From the NCBI RefSeq assembly GCF_900099905.1, contig NZ_FNEE01000002.1, positions 186,001 through 250,000 of the forward strand: DNA of 64,000 nt. The letters run 5' to 3'. Numbering within the stretch: the stretch's first letter is position 1; every line of letters starts with the position of its first letter. Below, piece after piece: positions 35,571 through 44,011 of the stretch. The stretch comes from Mesorhizobium muleiense (GTDB taxonomy: Bacteria; Pseudomonadota; Alphaproteobacteria; Rhizobiales; Rhizobiaceae). Under the pieces are notes generated by a model. That model searched no databases and was not told the origin of the DNA. It was given only the letters and a program-made list of their open reading frames with translations. Position numbers and translations under genes: made by a program.

Positions 35571-36040
35571 GCAAGTTCCGGCTTCATCCCGACCGCCGTC
35601 CGGTCGACGATCTCGCGCAAGGCGAACGACGAGTTGATCTTCGTCACATGCGGCATTGCCGACAGCCATTCCTTGTGGATGCGCTCATAGTCGACGAGGT
35701 CCTTTGCCGCGATGCGCAGGATATAATCGTATTCACCCGACATCAGGTGGCAGGACAACACGTTCGGGCAGCGCTTTATCGCCGCCTCGAAATCCGACAG
35801 TGTCTTTTCGAATTGCCCCGACAGCGATATATGCACAATCGCCGTCATCTGGTGGCCAAGAGCGGCATTGGACAGCCGGGCGTGGTAGCCGCGGATGGTT
35901 CCGGATTTCTCCAGATTGTCCAGCCGCCGCGAGCAGGCCGACTGTGACAGGCCGACCTTCTCGGCAAGCGCCGCGTTGGGTATCCGCCCATCCCGTTGCA
36001 ACGTTTCGAGGATGGCGATATCAATCCTGTCGAGCGGCAT
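35567..36040 (-). CDS. Lrp/AsnC-family transcriptional regulator
   Basis: The 157-residue regulator has an AsnC-type winged helix (2-60: LDRIDIAILETLQRDGRIPNAALAEKVGLSQSACSRRLDNLEKSGTI) and the RAM/AsnC ligand-binding domain (about 68-150: TAIVHISLSGQFEKTLSDFEAAIKR, LSCHLMSGEYDYILRI). Such proteins sense amino acids. It is divergent from ald with 159 bases between the starts, the usual place for a regulator of alanine dehydrogenase, so it probably controls ald in response to alanine. The ATG at 36040 is canonical. Confidence 0.93.
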   Translation of the reverse strand: MPLDRIDIAILETLQRDGRIPNAALAEKVGLSQSACSRRLDNLEKSGTIRGYHARLSNAALGHQMTAIVHISLSGQFEKTLSDFEAAIKRCPNVLSCHLMSGEYDYILRIAAKDLVDYERIHKEWLSAMPHVTKINSSFALREIVDRTAVGMKPELA

Positions 36041-36199
36041 TTTTCGGGATTCCTGCGACAATCCAGCTGTTTTACGCAACGATTATCGAACCGCACCGCC
36101 TTGCGCAAGCGTATTCGCAAACACCTACGCGACGATTCGTGGTTCACTGTCTCTCAACAGCGAACATGCCCCAAAAGGCTGGATCAGGAGGAGAAGAAG

Positions 36200-37315
36200 A
36201 TGCGCGTCGGCTGCCCCCGGGAAATCAAGAACCACGAATACCGCGTCGGCCTGACGCCGGGATCGGTCCGCGAATATGTCGCGCATGGCCACGAAGTGCT
36301 GGTCGAGACCGGCGCCGGCGCCGGCATCGGCGCCGACGACAACGCCTATCGCGCCGCCGGCGCCACCATCGCCAAGACGGCCGCCGACGTGTTTGCCAAG
36401 TCCGACATGATCGTCAAGGTCAAGGAGCCGCAGCCCAACGAATGGGTCCAGCTCCGTGACGGCCAGATTCTCTACACCTATCTCCATCTCGCTCCGGATC
36501 CGGAGCAGACCAAGGGCCTGCTGGCCTCGGGCGTGACGGCCATCGCCTACGAGACGGTCACCGACGACCGCGGCGGCCTGCCGCTGCTGGCGCCGATGTC
36601 GGAAGTCGCGGGCCGCCTATCGATCCAGGCGGGCGCCACCGCGCTGCAGAAGGCCAATGGCGGCCGCGGCGTTCTGCTCGGCGGCGTGCCCGGCGTGCTG
36701 CCCGGCAAGGTCACTGTGCTCGGCGGCGGCGTTGTCGGCCTGCATGCCGCACGGATGGCGGCCGGCCTTGGCGCCGACGTCACCATCATCGACCGCTCGA
36801 TCCCGCGGCTGCGCCAGCTCGACGATATCTTCGGCGGCCGCGTCCACACCCGCTACTCGACGGTCGAGGCGCTGGAAGAGGAATGTTTTTCGGCCGACAT
36901 CGTCGTCGGCGCCGTGCTGATCCCGGGTGCCGCCGCGCCAAAACTCGTTTCGCGCGAAATGCTGTCGGGAATGAAGAAGGGCTCGGTGCTGGTCGATGTT
37001 GCCATCGACCAGGGCGGCTGCTTCGAGACCTCGCACGCCACAACTCATGCCGACCCGACCTATGAGGTCGACGGCGTCGTTCACTATTGCGTCGCCAACA
37101 TGCCGGGCGCGGTGCCGGTCACCTCGGCCCAGGCGTTGAACAACGCGACGCTGCATTACGGCCTGCAGCTTGCCGACAAAGGCCTGAAGGCGCTGGTCGA
37201 CGATCATCATTTGCGCAACGGCCTCAATGTCCACAAGGGCAAGATCACCAACCGCGCGGTGGCCGAATCACTCGGCTATGAGTTGGTCGAGCCGAAGGCC
37301 GTTCTCGCCGCCTGA
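36200..37315 (+). CDS. ald: Alanine dehydrogenase
   Basis: The 371-residue NAD-dependent enzyme interconverts L-alanine and pyruvate plus ammonia. Signatures are [21 protein letters not shown], the catalytic Lys in [11 protein letters not shown], the His in [10 protein letters not shown], the NAD fold [30 protein letters not shown] and [27 protein letters not shown] precedes the ATG at 36200; the frame upstream of that is not protein-like. The divergent Lrp-type gene is the likely regulator. A strong terminator follows. In rhizobia Ald links alanine and ammonia metabolism, consistent with the nitrogen genes further right. Confidence 0.97.
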   Translation: MRVGCPREIKNHEYRVGLTPGSVREYVAHGHEVLVETGAGAGIGADDNAYRAAGATIAKTAADVFAKSDMIVKVKEPQPNEWVQLRDGQILYTYLHLAPDPEQTKGLLASGVTAIAYETVTDDRGGLPLLAPMSEVAGRLSIQAGATALQKANGGRGVLLGGVPGVLPGKVTVLGGGVVGLHAARMAAGLGADVTIIDRSIPRLRQLDDIFGGRVHTRYSTVEALEEECFSADIVVGAVLIPGAAAPKLVSREMLSGMKKGSVLVDVAIDQGGCFETSHATTHADPTYEVDGVVHYCVANMPGAVPVTSAQALNNATLHYGLQLADKGLKALVDDHHLRNGLNVHKGKITNRAVAESLGYELVEPKAVLAA

Positions 37316-37340
37316 ACCCGCCGCTGATTCTCTCCCGAAA

Positions 37341-37372
37341 GAGCCGCCGACGCCCCCGGCGGCTCTTTTTTT
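37341..37372 (+). terminator. Intrinsic terminator after ald
   Basis: GAGCCGCC (37341-37348) pairs GGCGGCTC (37358-37365), followed by seven T. Confidence 0.92.
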
Positions 37373-37516
37373 CCACAAGAAAATTTCACGGTTTGCGTTC
37401 AGCAGACCGGCTTTACCCGTTTTGCTTGCAATGTGTCATTCCTGTGGCTTTTTTGTTACATCCGCCGGCGTGGGCAGGTGCTAGACGGCTGACGGGTTTT
37501 TCAAAAGGCAGGGGCA

Positions 37517-38818
37517 ATGACCAGCAAACGATTCGCAAAATCTCTTCTTCTTGGCGCAGTTTCCGTTCTGGCGCTTGGATCGGCTTCTCATGCCGCCGAC
37601 GCGCTTGTGTCGGTGGTCGAAACGTCGGCCTTCAACTGGAGTGGCATCTATGTCGGCTTTGGCGTTGGCGCCGGCGCCAATGTCCACGAGCTCAGCAGCG
37701 ACTTCCTTCCGGGCTTCTCGTTGAACGGCATTGGTGGTGAAGGCGTATACGGTGAACTGACCGTTGGATACGACTATATGGTGTCGCCGCGCTTCCTGAT
37801 CGGCGGACTCCTGGACGCCCATATCGGCAACATTGAAACCACGCTAGATGTAGCTGGACTAGAGGCTTCGGTCCAAGAGACCTACGGCTTCGACGCTGGT
37901 TTGCGAGCCGGTTACCTGTTCACGCCGAACACTTTGGGCTATGTGCTCGGCGGCTATTCCTGGCAGAAATACGAACTCGACACCAACGCTGGTTTTGACC
38001 TGGATTGGGACCAGAGCGGTTACTTCGTCGGAGCCGGCGTTGAAACGGCCATCAACAGCAACTGGACCATCAAGACAGAATATCGCTATACCCGCTTCGG
38101 TACCAATGATGATCTGCTTTCCGAGTTCGGTTTGCCGGATGGCGCCCTCAATATCGACACGTCGCGGCATACGTTCCAGGTCGGGGCCAACTATCGCTTT
38201 GGCGCCCAGAATGGCGGCGTCGCCTCTTTTGAAGCGCCTGCCTACAACTGGACCGGCTTCTACGTCGGCGGCGCCGCCGGCGCGGGTGCGTCGGTGCATC
38301 AGATCGAGGTTCCGCCGCTTGGCGGGCTCGAGTTCAACGGGCTCGGCGGCGAAGGTGTGTTCGGCGAATTGAACGTCGGCTATGACCATGATTTCGGCAG
38401 CTGGGTCGCAGGTGTCATGGTGGATGCCCGCTACTCCGGCATGACTTCCGAGTTGGAAGTTCCAGGCGGATCGATCAATCTGGATACCGATTACGGCTTC
38501 GATGTGCTTGCCCGCGTCGGTATGAAAGTCAACGAATCGACACTTGCCTATGTGCTCGGCGGTTACAGCTGGCAGCATTTCGATCTGAATGCGTCTTCGC
38601 CCATCGGCGACATCCTCGATTGGGACTCCAGCGGCTTCTCGGTGGGTGGTGGTCTGGAAACGGCCATGTCCAGCAACGTGACCGTCGGCCTCGAATACCG
38701 CTACTCGCAGTTCTCGGAGGAGGATTTTTCCTCGGAACTTGGGCTGCCGGACGACACTCTCACCTCCACGCCTTCGTTCCACACCGTTCGCATCGGTGCG
38801 AAGTACAAGTTCAACTAA
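37517..38818 (+). CDS. Outer membrane protein with two tandem beta-barrel domains
   Basis: The 433-residue secreted protein has a signal peptide (RFAKSLLLGAVSVLALGSASHA, cleavage near 26). Two homologous halves follow. The first (about 38-235) begins NWSGIYVGFGVGAGANVHEL; the second (about 248-433) begins NWTGFYVGGAAGAGASVHQI. Shared landmarks are GGEGVYGEL/GGEGVFGEL, YVLGGYSWQ in both, and EYRYTRF/EYRYSQF. Each half ends in aromatic barrel-closing residues (ANYRF, AKYKFN). Single-domain relatives are the Omp25/Omp31-type 8-stranded barrels of Rhizobiales. A double copy in one chain is unusual. It is probably monocistronic, with terminators on both sides. Confidence 0.9.
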   Translation: MTSKRFAKSLLLGAVSVLALGSASHAADALVSVVETSAFNWSGIYVGFGVGAGANVHELSSDFLPGFSLNGIGGEGVYGELTVGYDYMVSPRFLIGGLLDAHIGNIETTLDVAGLEASVQETYGFDAGLRAGYLFTPNTLGYVLGGYSWQKYELDTNAGFDLDWDQSGYFVGAGVETAINSNWTIKTEYRYTRFGTNDDLLSEFGLPDGALNIDTSRHTFQVGANYRFGAQNGGVASFEAPAYNWTGFYVGGAAGAGASVHQIEVPPLGGLEFNGLGGEGVFGELNVGYDHDFGSWVAGVMVDARYSGMTSELEVPGGSINLDTDYGFDVLARVGMKVNESTLAYVLGGYSWQHFDLNASSPIGDILDWDSSGFSVGGGLETAMSSNVTVGLEYRYSQFSEEDFSSELGLPDDTLTSTPSFHTVRIGAKYKFN

Positions 38819-38843
38819 TTTTCGAGCCGTCCAGACAACAGTC

Positions 38844-38874
38844 AAAGCCCGTCGGTCATTCCGGCGGGCTTTTT
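38844..38874 (+). terminator. Intrinsic terminator after the outer membrane protein gene
   Basis: AAAGCCCGTCGG and CCGGCGGGCTTT form the stem (one mismatch), with T-rich sequence after it. The remaining ~190 bases before the DUF1203 gene show no feature. Confidence 0.85.
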
Positions 38875-39067
38875 CTTCGGGTGACGAAATACTTCGGGTG
38901 AAGAAATACGGGGGCGGGACAATGCAGGCAGCAAAAAAGCGGAGCCAAAGCCCCGCTTCCTCTGATATCGAGATCTCCCGCCGGTTCATCCGCGGTCGGC
39001 AAATCGATCGACAATCATTCCATAACGCGACATTGCGACAGGCGCACGACAGCTGCGACAGATCCGG

Positions 39068-39535
39068 TCACGCGCGCTCGATCCGGCACTGATAGCAGTT
39101 GTTGCGTGCCGAGCGAACATGCACATAGGCGATATCGTCGCGCTCGAACAAACTCTCGGCCCGCGCCGCGATAGCGCCCGTCGGGATGACGCCGCCGCTG
39201 CCGTAGACGATGCGATCGTCGCTGCCGTAACCGCGCACGATGTAGTCGCTGCCTTCGAGAATTTCGGGAAGCGCCTCGGCCTCGGCAGCGCGCTCGCAAG
39301 GCTCGGCATGCAGGAAGATCGGACCCGTCTCGGCATAAGGCTGCAATTGCGGGAATGGCCGATAAGCCAGGACAAGGTACGCTTCTCCAGCGGCGACGTT
39401 CTTCAGGCAGTGGCGGCAAGGCACGCCGTCACCGTCGGATATTTTCCGCTCTGGGATCAGGCCATAGGCGTCCGGCCCGCCGCGCTGCAAAGCTCTGACG
39501 CCTTCCGTGGGCAAGGCCTTGAACTGGATGGTCAT
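39068..39535 (-). CDS. DUF1203 family protein
   Basis: The 155-residue cytoplasmic protein has the DUF1203 layout: FKALPTEGVRALQRGGPDAYGLIPE, then CRHCLKNVAAGEAYLVLAYRPFPQLQPYAETGPIFLHAEPC, and RNNCYQCRIERA at the end. The Cys pairs (CRHC and CYQC) could bind metal. The family function is unknown. ATTGCACC precedes the ATG, a weak ribosome site. Confidence 0.85.
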   Translation of the reverse strand: MTIQFKALPTEGVRALQRGGPDAYGLIPERKISDGDGVPCRHCLKNVAAGEAYLVLAYRPFPQLQPYAETGPIFLHAEPCERAAEAEALPEILEGSDYIVRGYGSDDRIVYGSGGVIPTGAIAARAESLFERDDIAYVHVRSARNNCYQCRIERA

Positions 39536-39612
39536 GGTGCAATCTCCGATGTCGTCGACCGGAAATTACGTCGCTGCGCCAGCGCTTCCCACCCGATTCC
39601 TGCCAATCTGGA

Positions 39613-40419
39613 TCAGTCCATCAGCGCGTCGAGACCGCGCACCAGCCCTGTGATCTCCTGTACCCGCCGGATGGCGAGCAGCGTCCCGGCCACATAAGGG
39701 GCAGCGGACGAGCCGGCATCGTGCCGGATGGTCAGCCGCTCGTCGGGCAGGCCGAACAGCGCTTCGCAGGACAGGATGTAGGAAGGCAGGCGAAGCGCAT
39801 GCACCTGCACCCCCTCACCCGTGCCAACCGCCGCACCGCGCGTTCCCGGCACACCGGAGACCTCCGAGACCGGCCGCGCGGTCGAAGCCTTGCGGACATC
39901 GGCCAGCGCTTCGGCAAGCTCGCGCGCCGTGCCGGACGGCGCGTCGGGTTTCCTGGCGCTGGCATAGTCGATGACCTCGACATCCGGCACGTATTTCGCC
40001 GCCATTAGGGCAAACCGCTTCATCAGCGTGGCGGTGATCGAAAAATTACCGGCGGCAACGACGCCGACATGGTTGGCGCGGGCTGCAGCATCGATCTCGC
40101 CGAAATCGGCCGCACCCAGCCCCGAGGTGCCGATCACCACGTGCCGTCCGTTTTCGATGGCCAGCAGCGCATGGTCCTTCACGACATGCGGTTTGGTGTA
40201 GTCGACCAGCACGTCCGACGGCACCTCCATTGCCTCGGCCAGCGAGGCGGCAACGATGATGCCGTTTGCCGGCAGGCCGACCAGCAGGCCGGAATCCTGC
40301 CCAGCGCCGCTGCGTGACACGGCCGCGGCCAGCGCCATGTCGCCTTGCGCCCCGATCGCCGGAACCAGTGCCTTGCCGACCCAGCCGGTCGCACCGGCCA
40401 TCACCACCCGAATCATCAT
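39613..40419 (-). CDS. DapB-like dihydrodipicolinate reductase family protein
   Basis: The 268-residue NAD(P)-binding protein has VVMAGATGWVGKALVPAIG at the N-terminus, VLVDYTKPHVV, VVIGTSGLGAADF, GVVAAGNFSI, and the substrate signature KPDAPSGTA. In true DapB the signature is preceded by His-His (HHxxKxDAPSGTA). Here the positions read Ala-Ser in DYASARKPDAPSGTA, so the catalytic His pair is missing while the Lys is kept. It may use a different substrate than DapB. GGGAGGATCA precedes two adjacent ATGs; I used the first. It stands alone between DUF1203 and the sulfur operon. Confidence 0.82.
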   Translation of the reverse strand: MMIRVVMAGATGWVGKALVPAIGAQGDMALAAAVSRSGAGQDSGLLVGLPANGIIVAASLAEAMEVPSDVLVDYTKPHVVKDHALLAIENGRHVVIGTSGLGAADFGEIDAAARANHVGVVAAGNFSITATLMKRFALMAAKYVPDVEVIDYASARKPDAPSGTARELAEALADVRKASTARPVSEVSGVPGTRGAAVGTGEGVQVHALRLPSYILSCEALFGLPDERLTIRHDAGSSAAPYVAGTLLAIRRVQEITGLVRGLDALMD

Positions 40420-40531
40420 TGATCCTCCCATCGCCATTTCGAGCGCCACGCGTTCCCTTGGATGCGTGGCGAACGCTCCAACAGTTTGCCTCCGAGCTGA
40501 AGCATCGATGAAATTCAGTCTGCGGAGAAAA

Positions 40532-41095
40532 TCATGGCCGCATGACGCTGGCCGCACGTTCGGCGAAGGTCATTGGATGCACCATCTCCTTCTTTTGCGC
40601 GACCGGTTCAAAGCCGAGCTTCTGATAGAGCGGCAATGCCGCTGGATGGTCGAGCGTGCAGGTCTGCACCGTCACCCGCCTTGGCCCGTGCGACCAGGCG
40701 GCGTCGATCGCCGCACCCAGGAACCAGCGGCCGATGCCTTGGCCGGTGGCGTGCTCCATCATGCCGAAATAGGCCAGTTCCACTTCTCCCGGCAGATGCG
40801 GCTTCAGGTCGAAAAAGCCGGCCGGCGACCCGTCGAGATACAGCACCCTGATGTCCCGGTCCTCGCGGTGGATCCCGGCAGAAAGCTCCTCGTCGCTCAG
40901 CCTCAGCACGTTGACCCAGTGCCATTTGCGGCCCACCCGATCCATCAAATAGCGGTAGAAATGCAGCGGAATGTCCTTGGTTTTCAGCAATGCGATCTGG
41001 CGGTTATACGGCAGCGGCGGCGAATAGGCCGGCGGCGCATGCATTTCGAGAAACGTCACCGTGACCTCGATGTCTTCAAGCGCGCCGTTTTCCAT
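40532..41095 (-). CDS. GNAT-family N-acetyltransferase
   Basis: The 187-residue protein carries a GNAT fold in its C-terminal two thirds: IRVLYLDGSPAGFFDLKPH, VELAYFGMMEHATGQGIGRWFLGAAIDAAW (acetyl-CoA pyrophosphate loop GQGIGR), TCTLDHPAALPLYQKLGFEPV. The N-terminal 60 residues include PLPYNRQIALLKTKDIPLHFYRYL. The acceptor is unknown. It starts 5 bases after the sseA stop and is the last gene of the cysK-alaX-sseA row. A longer frame in the same register upstream is antisense-type shadow of sseA. Confidence 0.88.
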   Translation of the reverse strand: MENGALEDIEVTVTFLEMHAPPAYSPPLPYNRQIALLKTKDIPLHFYRYLMDRVGRKWHWVNVLRLSDEELSAGIHREDRDIRVLYLDGSPAGFFDLKPHLPGEVELAYFGMMEHATGQGIGRWFLGAAIDAAWSHGPRRVTVQTCTLDHPAALPLYQKLGFEPVAQKKEMVHPMTFAERAASVMRP

Positions 41096-41100
41096 CGCAG

Positions 41101-41952
41101 TCAGTCCTTGCCCGTCTCGACGGGCGTATCGCCAAGCCCACCCCATTCGGTCCATGAACCGTCGTAGAGCCTGTTGTCGGTGTGGCCTAGCGTCTCGAGC
41201 GCCAGCGTGATCGCCGCCGCCGTAACGCCTGAGCCGCAAGAGGTGACGACCGGCTTTGACAGGTCGATGCCGGCGTCCTCGATCACCTTGCGCAACCGGT
41301 CTTTCGACAGCAACTCGCCATCCTCGGCAAGCGCCGAAAACGGCGCATTGCGCGCGCCGGGCATATGACCCGAGCGGACGCCGGCGCGAGGCTCCGGCTC
41401 GGTACCGGCAAACCGGCCAGGCGAACGCGCGTCGGCGATCTGGCTTTCTCCGGTCTCGACGATCCGGCGCATGTCGGCCAGGCTGGCGACGCGAGCGGCA
41501 TCGAAGTCGGCATGGAACACGCAAGGCGCGATCTTCGTCGGCTCCGCCGTCACCGGCCGTCCAGCCGCTTTCCAGCGATCGAAGCCGCCGTCCAATATGT
41601 AGACCTGGAACACCCCCATGACACGGAACATCCACCAGGCGCGCGGCGCCGAGAAGAAGCCCGGGCCGTCATAGACAACGATGGTGTCGTCGGCCGAAAT
41701 GCCCATGGCGCCGACATATTGGGCGAAATGCTGCGGCGACGGCAGTGTGTGCGGCAGTGGGGAATCAGGATCCGAGATCGCATCGTGATCCAGGAAACGG
41801 GCGCCCGGAATGTGCGCTGCGTCATATTCGGCGCGCGCGTCGCGTTTCTGCGCCGGCAAATACCAGGACGCGTCGACGATGGTCAGGCCAGGCTCGCCGA
41901 GGCGCTTCTGCAACCAGTCCGCATCGATGGTGAAAGGGCTGTCTTCGGCCAT
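41101..41952 (-). CDS. sseA: 3-mercaptopyruvate sulfurtransferase
   Basis: The 283-residue protein has two rhodanese domains: the N-terminal inactive one (IVDASWYLP, GARFLDHDAISD, VVYDGPGFFSAPRAWWMFRVMG) and the C-terminal active one with the catalytic loop CGSGVTA, which is the mercaptopyruvate-type rather than the thiosulfate-type (CRxGxx) loop. It moves sulfur from mercaptopyruvate to thiol acceptors. It lies downstream of cysK and alaX on the same strand, consistent with cysteine metabolism. The 16 bp tandem repeat sits between it and alaX. Confidence 0.93.
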   Translation of the reverse strand: MAEDSPFTIDADWLQKRLGEPGLTIVDASWYLPAQKRDARAEYDAAHIPGARFLDHDAISDPDSPLPHTLPSPQHFAQYVGAMGISADDTIVVYDGPGFFSAPRAWWMFRVMGVFQVYILDGGFDRWKAAGRPVTAEPTKIAPCVFHADFDAARVASLADMRRIVETGESQIADARSPGRFAGTEPEPRAGVRSGHMPGARNAPFSALAEDGELLSKDRLRKVIEDAGIDLSKPVVTSCGSGVTAAAITLALETLGHTDNRLYDGSWTEWGGLGDTPVETGKD

Positions 41953-41981
41953 TGTTCTTCTCCTGCCCGCCTTCGATAATC

Positions 41982-42029
41982 TGTTTATCAGGCCGGCTGT
42001 TTATCAGGCCGGCTGTTTATCAGGCCGGC
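41982..42029. repeat. Three exact tandem copies of a 16 bp unit at the alaX stop
   Basis: The unit TGTTTATCAGGCCGGC occurs three times (41982-41997, 41998-42013, 42014-42029). The alaX stop TGA lies in the rightmost copy, so array growth does not change the protein's end. The array occupies most of the alaX-sseA spacer. Confidence 0.9.
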
Positions 42030-42763
42030 GGCATTGGTCCAAAGCGTATTCGGAAGCGCCGGTTCTCGCGACCCTTCTTCTCGATCTTGCCGATATGGAT
42101 CTCGCCGACTTCTCCAGTGCTCTTCACATGAGTGCCGCCGCAAGGCTGGCTGTCGATCGAGGCGTTCTCGCCAATGCAGACCAAGCGGATCTTGCCCGTG
42201 CCGACCGGCGGCCGAACATTCTTCGATTTCACCAGTCCCGGATTGGCCGCCAACTCCTCGTCGGTGATCGGCCTGACAAAGACCGGGTGGTCGGCCCGCA
42301 CCAATTCCATCAGCCGGGCCGTCACGTCTTCCCTGGTGAAGCCGGCATCCGGAATATCGAAATCGATACGGCTGTCGTCCTCGGAAACCGAGGCACCGGT
42401 GATCGGGAACGGGCAGACGACGGTAAGCAAGTGGCAGGCTGTGTGCATGCGCATCAGCAGATGCCGCCTCTGCCAATTGAGGGCAAGCTTTACCGGTTCG
42501 CCGACCTCAGGCACCGCCTGCTCAGGCGGCGGCACATGGATGATGTCATCCTTGGTCTCACCTGTGATGGTGGCGGCAACAGCGATCAGGCTGCCGTCGG
42601 CGCGTTCGAGGGTGCCCGTATCGCCGGGCTGCCCGCCCGACGTGGCATAGAAGATCGTCCGGTCCAGAATGATGCCGCCACGGTCGTTGACAGCGACAAC
42701 CACGGCATCAGCCGTCCTGAGATAGGCGTCGTCGCGAAACAGGGCATCCGTCCTGTAAGCCAT
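42020..42763 (-). CDS. alaX: AlaX-type alanyl-tRNA editing protein
   Basis: The 247-residue trans-editing protein hydrolyses mischarged Ser- or Gly-tRNA(Ala). The Zn site is visible: HTACH (HxxxH, about 106-110) and CGGTH in the C-terminal third. IILDRTIFYATSGGQPGDTG is the editing-domain entrance shared with AlaRS. The short form without the C-Ala domain corresponds to AlaX-M-like proteins. The ATG at 42763 overlaps the cysK stop by one base, so it is translationally coupled to cysteine synthase. The coupling could reflect serine use by both, but that is inference. Confidence 0.9.
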   Translation of the reverse strand: MAYRTDALFRDDAYLRTADAVVVAVNDRGGIILDRTIFYATSGGQPGDTGTLERADGSLIAVAATITGETKDDIIHVPPPEQAVPEVGEPVKLALNWQRRHLLMRMHTACHLLTVVCPFPITGASVSEDDSRIDFDIPDAGFTREDVTARLMELVRADHPVFVRPITDEELAANPGLVKSKNVRPPVGTGKIRLVCIGENASIDSQPCGGTHVKSTGEVGEIHIGKIEKKGRENRRFRIRFGPMPPA

Positions 42764-43797
42764 CACGCAACCTTTTCGAACGGCACCGAGATTGTGCTCC
42801 ACTGTTCCATCCAGCCCGGCACTGGCAGCTGCTTCTGACGCAGGAATTCCGGGTTGAACAATTTCGACTGATAGCGCGTGCCGTAGTCGCAAAGCACAGT
42901 CACGATGGTGTGGCCGGGACCCATCTCACGTGCCAGCCGGATCGCGCCGGCAATGTTGATGCCGGTCGAGCCGCCGACGCACAGGCCTTCCTCCTGGATC
43001 AGGTCGAAGACGATAGGCAGCGCGTCCTCATCCGGGATCTGGAAGGAGAAATCCGGCGTGAACCCTTCCAGATTGGCGGTGACCCGCCCCTGCCCGATGC
43101 CTTCGGTGATCGAACTGCCTTCGGATTTCAGCTCACCGCTGGTGTAGAAGCTATAGAGCGCCGCACCGAGCGGATCGGCGAGCGCGATCTTGACGTCCTT
43201 GCTCCTGGCCTTGAGCCCGAAGGCGACGCCGGCCAGTGTTCCGCCGGAGCCGACCGCCGAGACGAAACCGTCGACCTTGCCGCCGGTCTGGGCCCAGATT
43301 TCTTCCGCCGTGGTGCGGGTATGGCCATCACGGTTGGCGACGTTGTCGAACTGATTGGCCCAGATCGCGCCGTTCGGCTCGGACCGGGCCATCTGCTCGG
43401 CCAGACGGCCCGACAGCTTCACATAATTGTTGGGGTTCTTGTAGGGAACGGCAGGCACCTCGATCAGCTCGGCGCCGAGCAATCTGATCGTGTCCTTCTT
43501 CTCCTGGCTTTGCGTCTCCGGGATGACGATTACGGTGCGGTAGCCAAGCGCCTTGGCGACCAGCGTCAATCCGATGCCGGTGTTGCCGGCCGTCCCCTCG
43601 ACAATCACCCCGCCCGGCCTCAAAAGTCCGCGCTGCTCGGCGTCGCGGATGATGAACAGCGCGGCACGGTCCTTGACCGACTGGCCCGGATTCATGAATT
43701 CGGCCTTGCCCAGGATCTCGCAGCCGGTTTCTTCCGAGGCTTTGTTGAGGCGGATCAGAGGCGTATTGCCGATCGCTTCGATCACAGAACGGAGCAT
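42763..43797 (-). CDS. cysK: Cysteine synthase family PLP enzyme
   Basis: This 344-residue fold-type II PLP enzyme makes cysteine from O-acetylserine and sulfide. Landmarks are IGNTPLIRLNKASEETGCEILGKAEFMNPGQSVKDRAA with the Schiff-base Lys, VEGTAGNTGIGL (substrate loop), the phosphate-binding VSAVGSGGTLAGVA and LCVGGSTGINIAGAIRLA. The version with TAGNTG and the longer C-terminus resembles the CysK2-like or cystathionine-beta-synthase-like group, so O-phosphoserine or other acceptors are possible. It leads the operon cysK-alaX-sseA-GNAT. Confidence 0.93.
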   Translation of the reverse strand: MLRSVIEAIGNTPLIRLNKASEETGCEILGKAEFMNPGQSVKDRAALFIIRDAEQRGLLRPGGVIVEGTAGNTGIGLTLVAKALGYRTVIVIPETQSQEKKDTIRLLGAELIEVPAVPYKNPNNYVKLSGRLAEQMARSEPNGAIWANQFDNVANRDGHTRTTAEEIWAQTGGKVDGFVSAVGSGGTLAGVAFGLKARSKDVKIALADPLGAALYSFYTSGELKSEGSSITEGIGQGRVTANLEGFTPDFSFQIPDEDALPIVFDLIQEEGLCVGGSTGINIAGAIRLAREMGPGHTIVTVLCDYGTRYQSKLFNPEFLRQKQLPVPGWMEQWSTISVPFEKVA

Positions 43798-44011
43798 GGA
43801 GATTCCTTTATGCTTGCGGCCGAACCCTAGAAACCCGAAGCTTGGGTTTCAAGGCAAGAATTTGCCTGGTCCAGCAGCATTTCCGGGCTGCAATTTCCTA
43901 ATACAGACGTTGCGTTACACCAATCATTGAAGCTCACCATTGAAAAGCGCTCTTTTCATCCGATTTCTTCACCGCTAGAGCACAGGCTAAGAAAAAGTCG
44001 CAGGGCATAGC

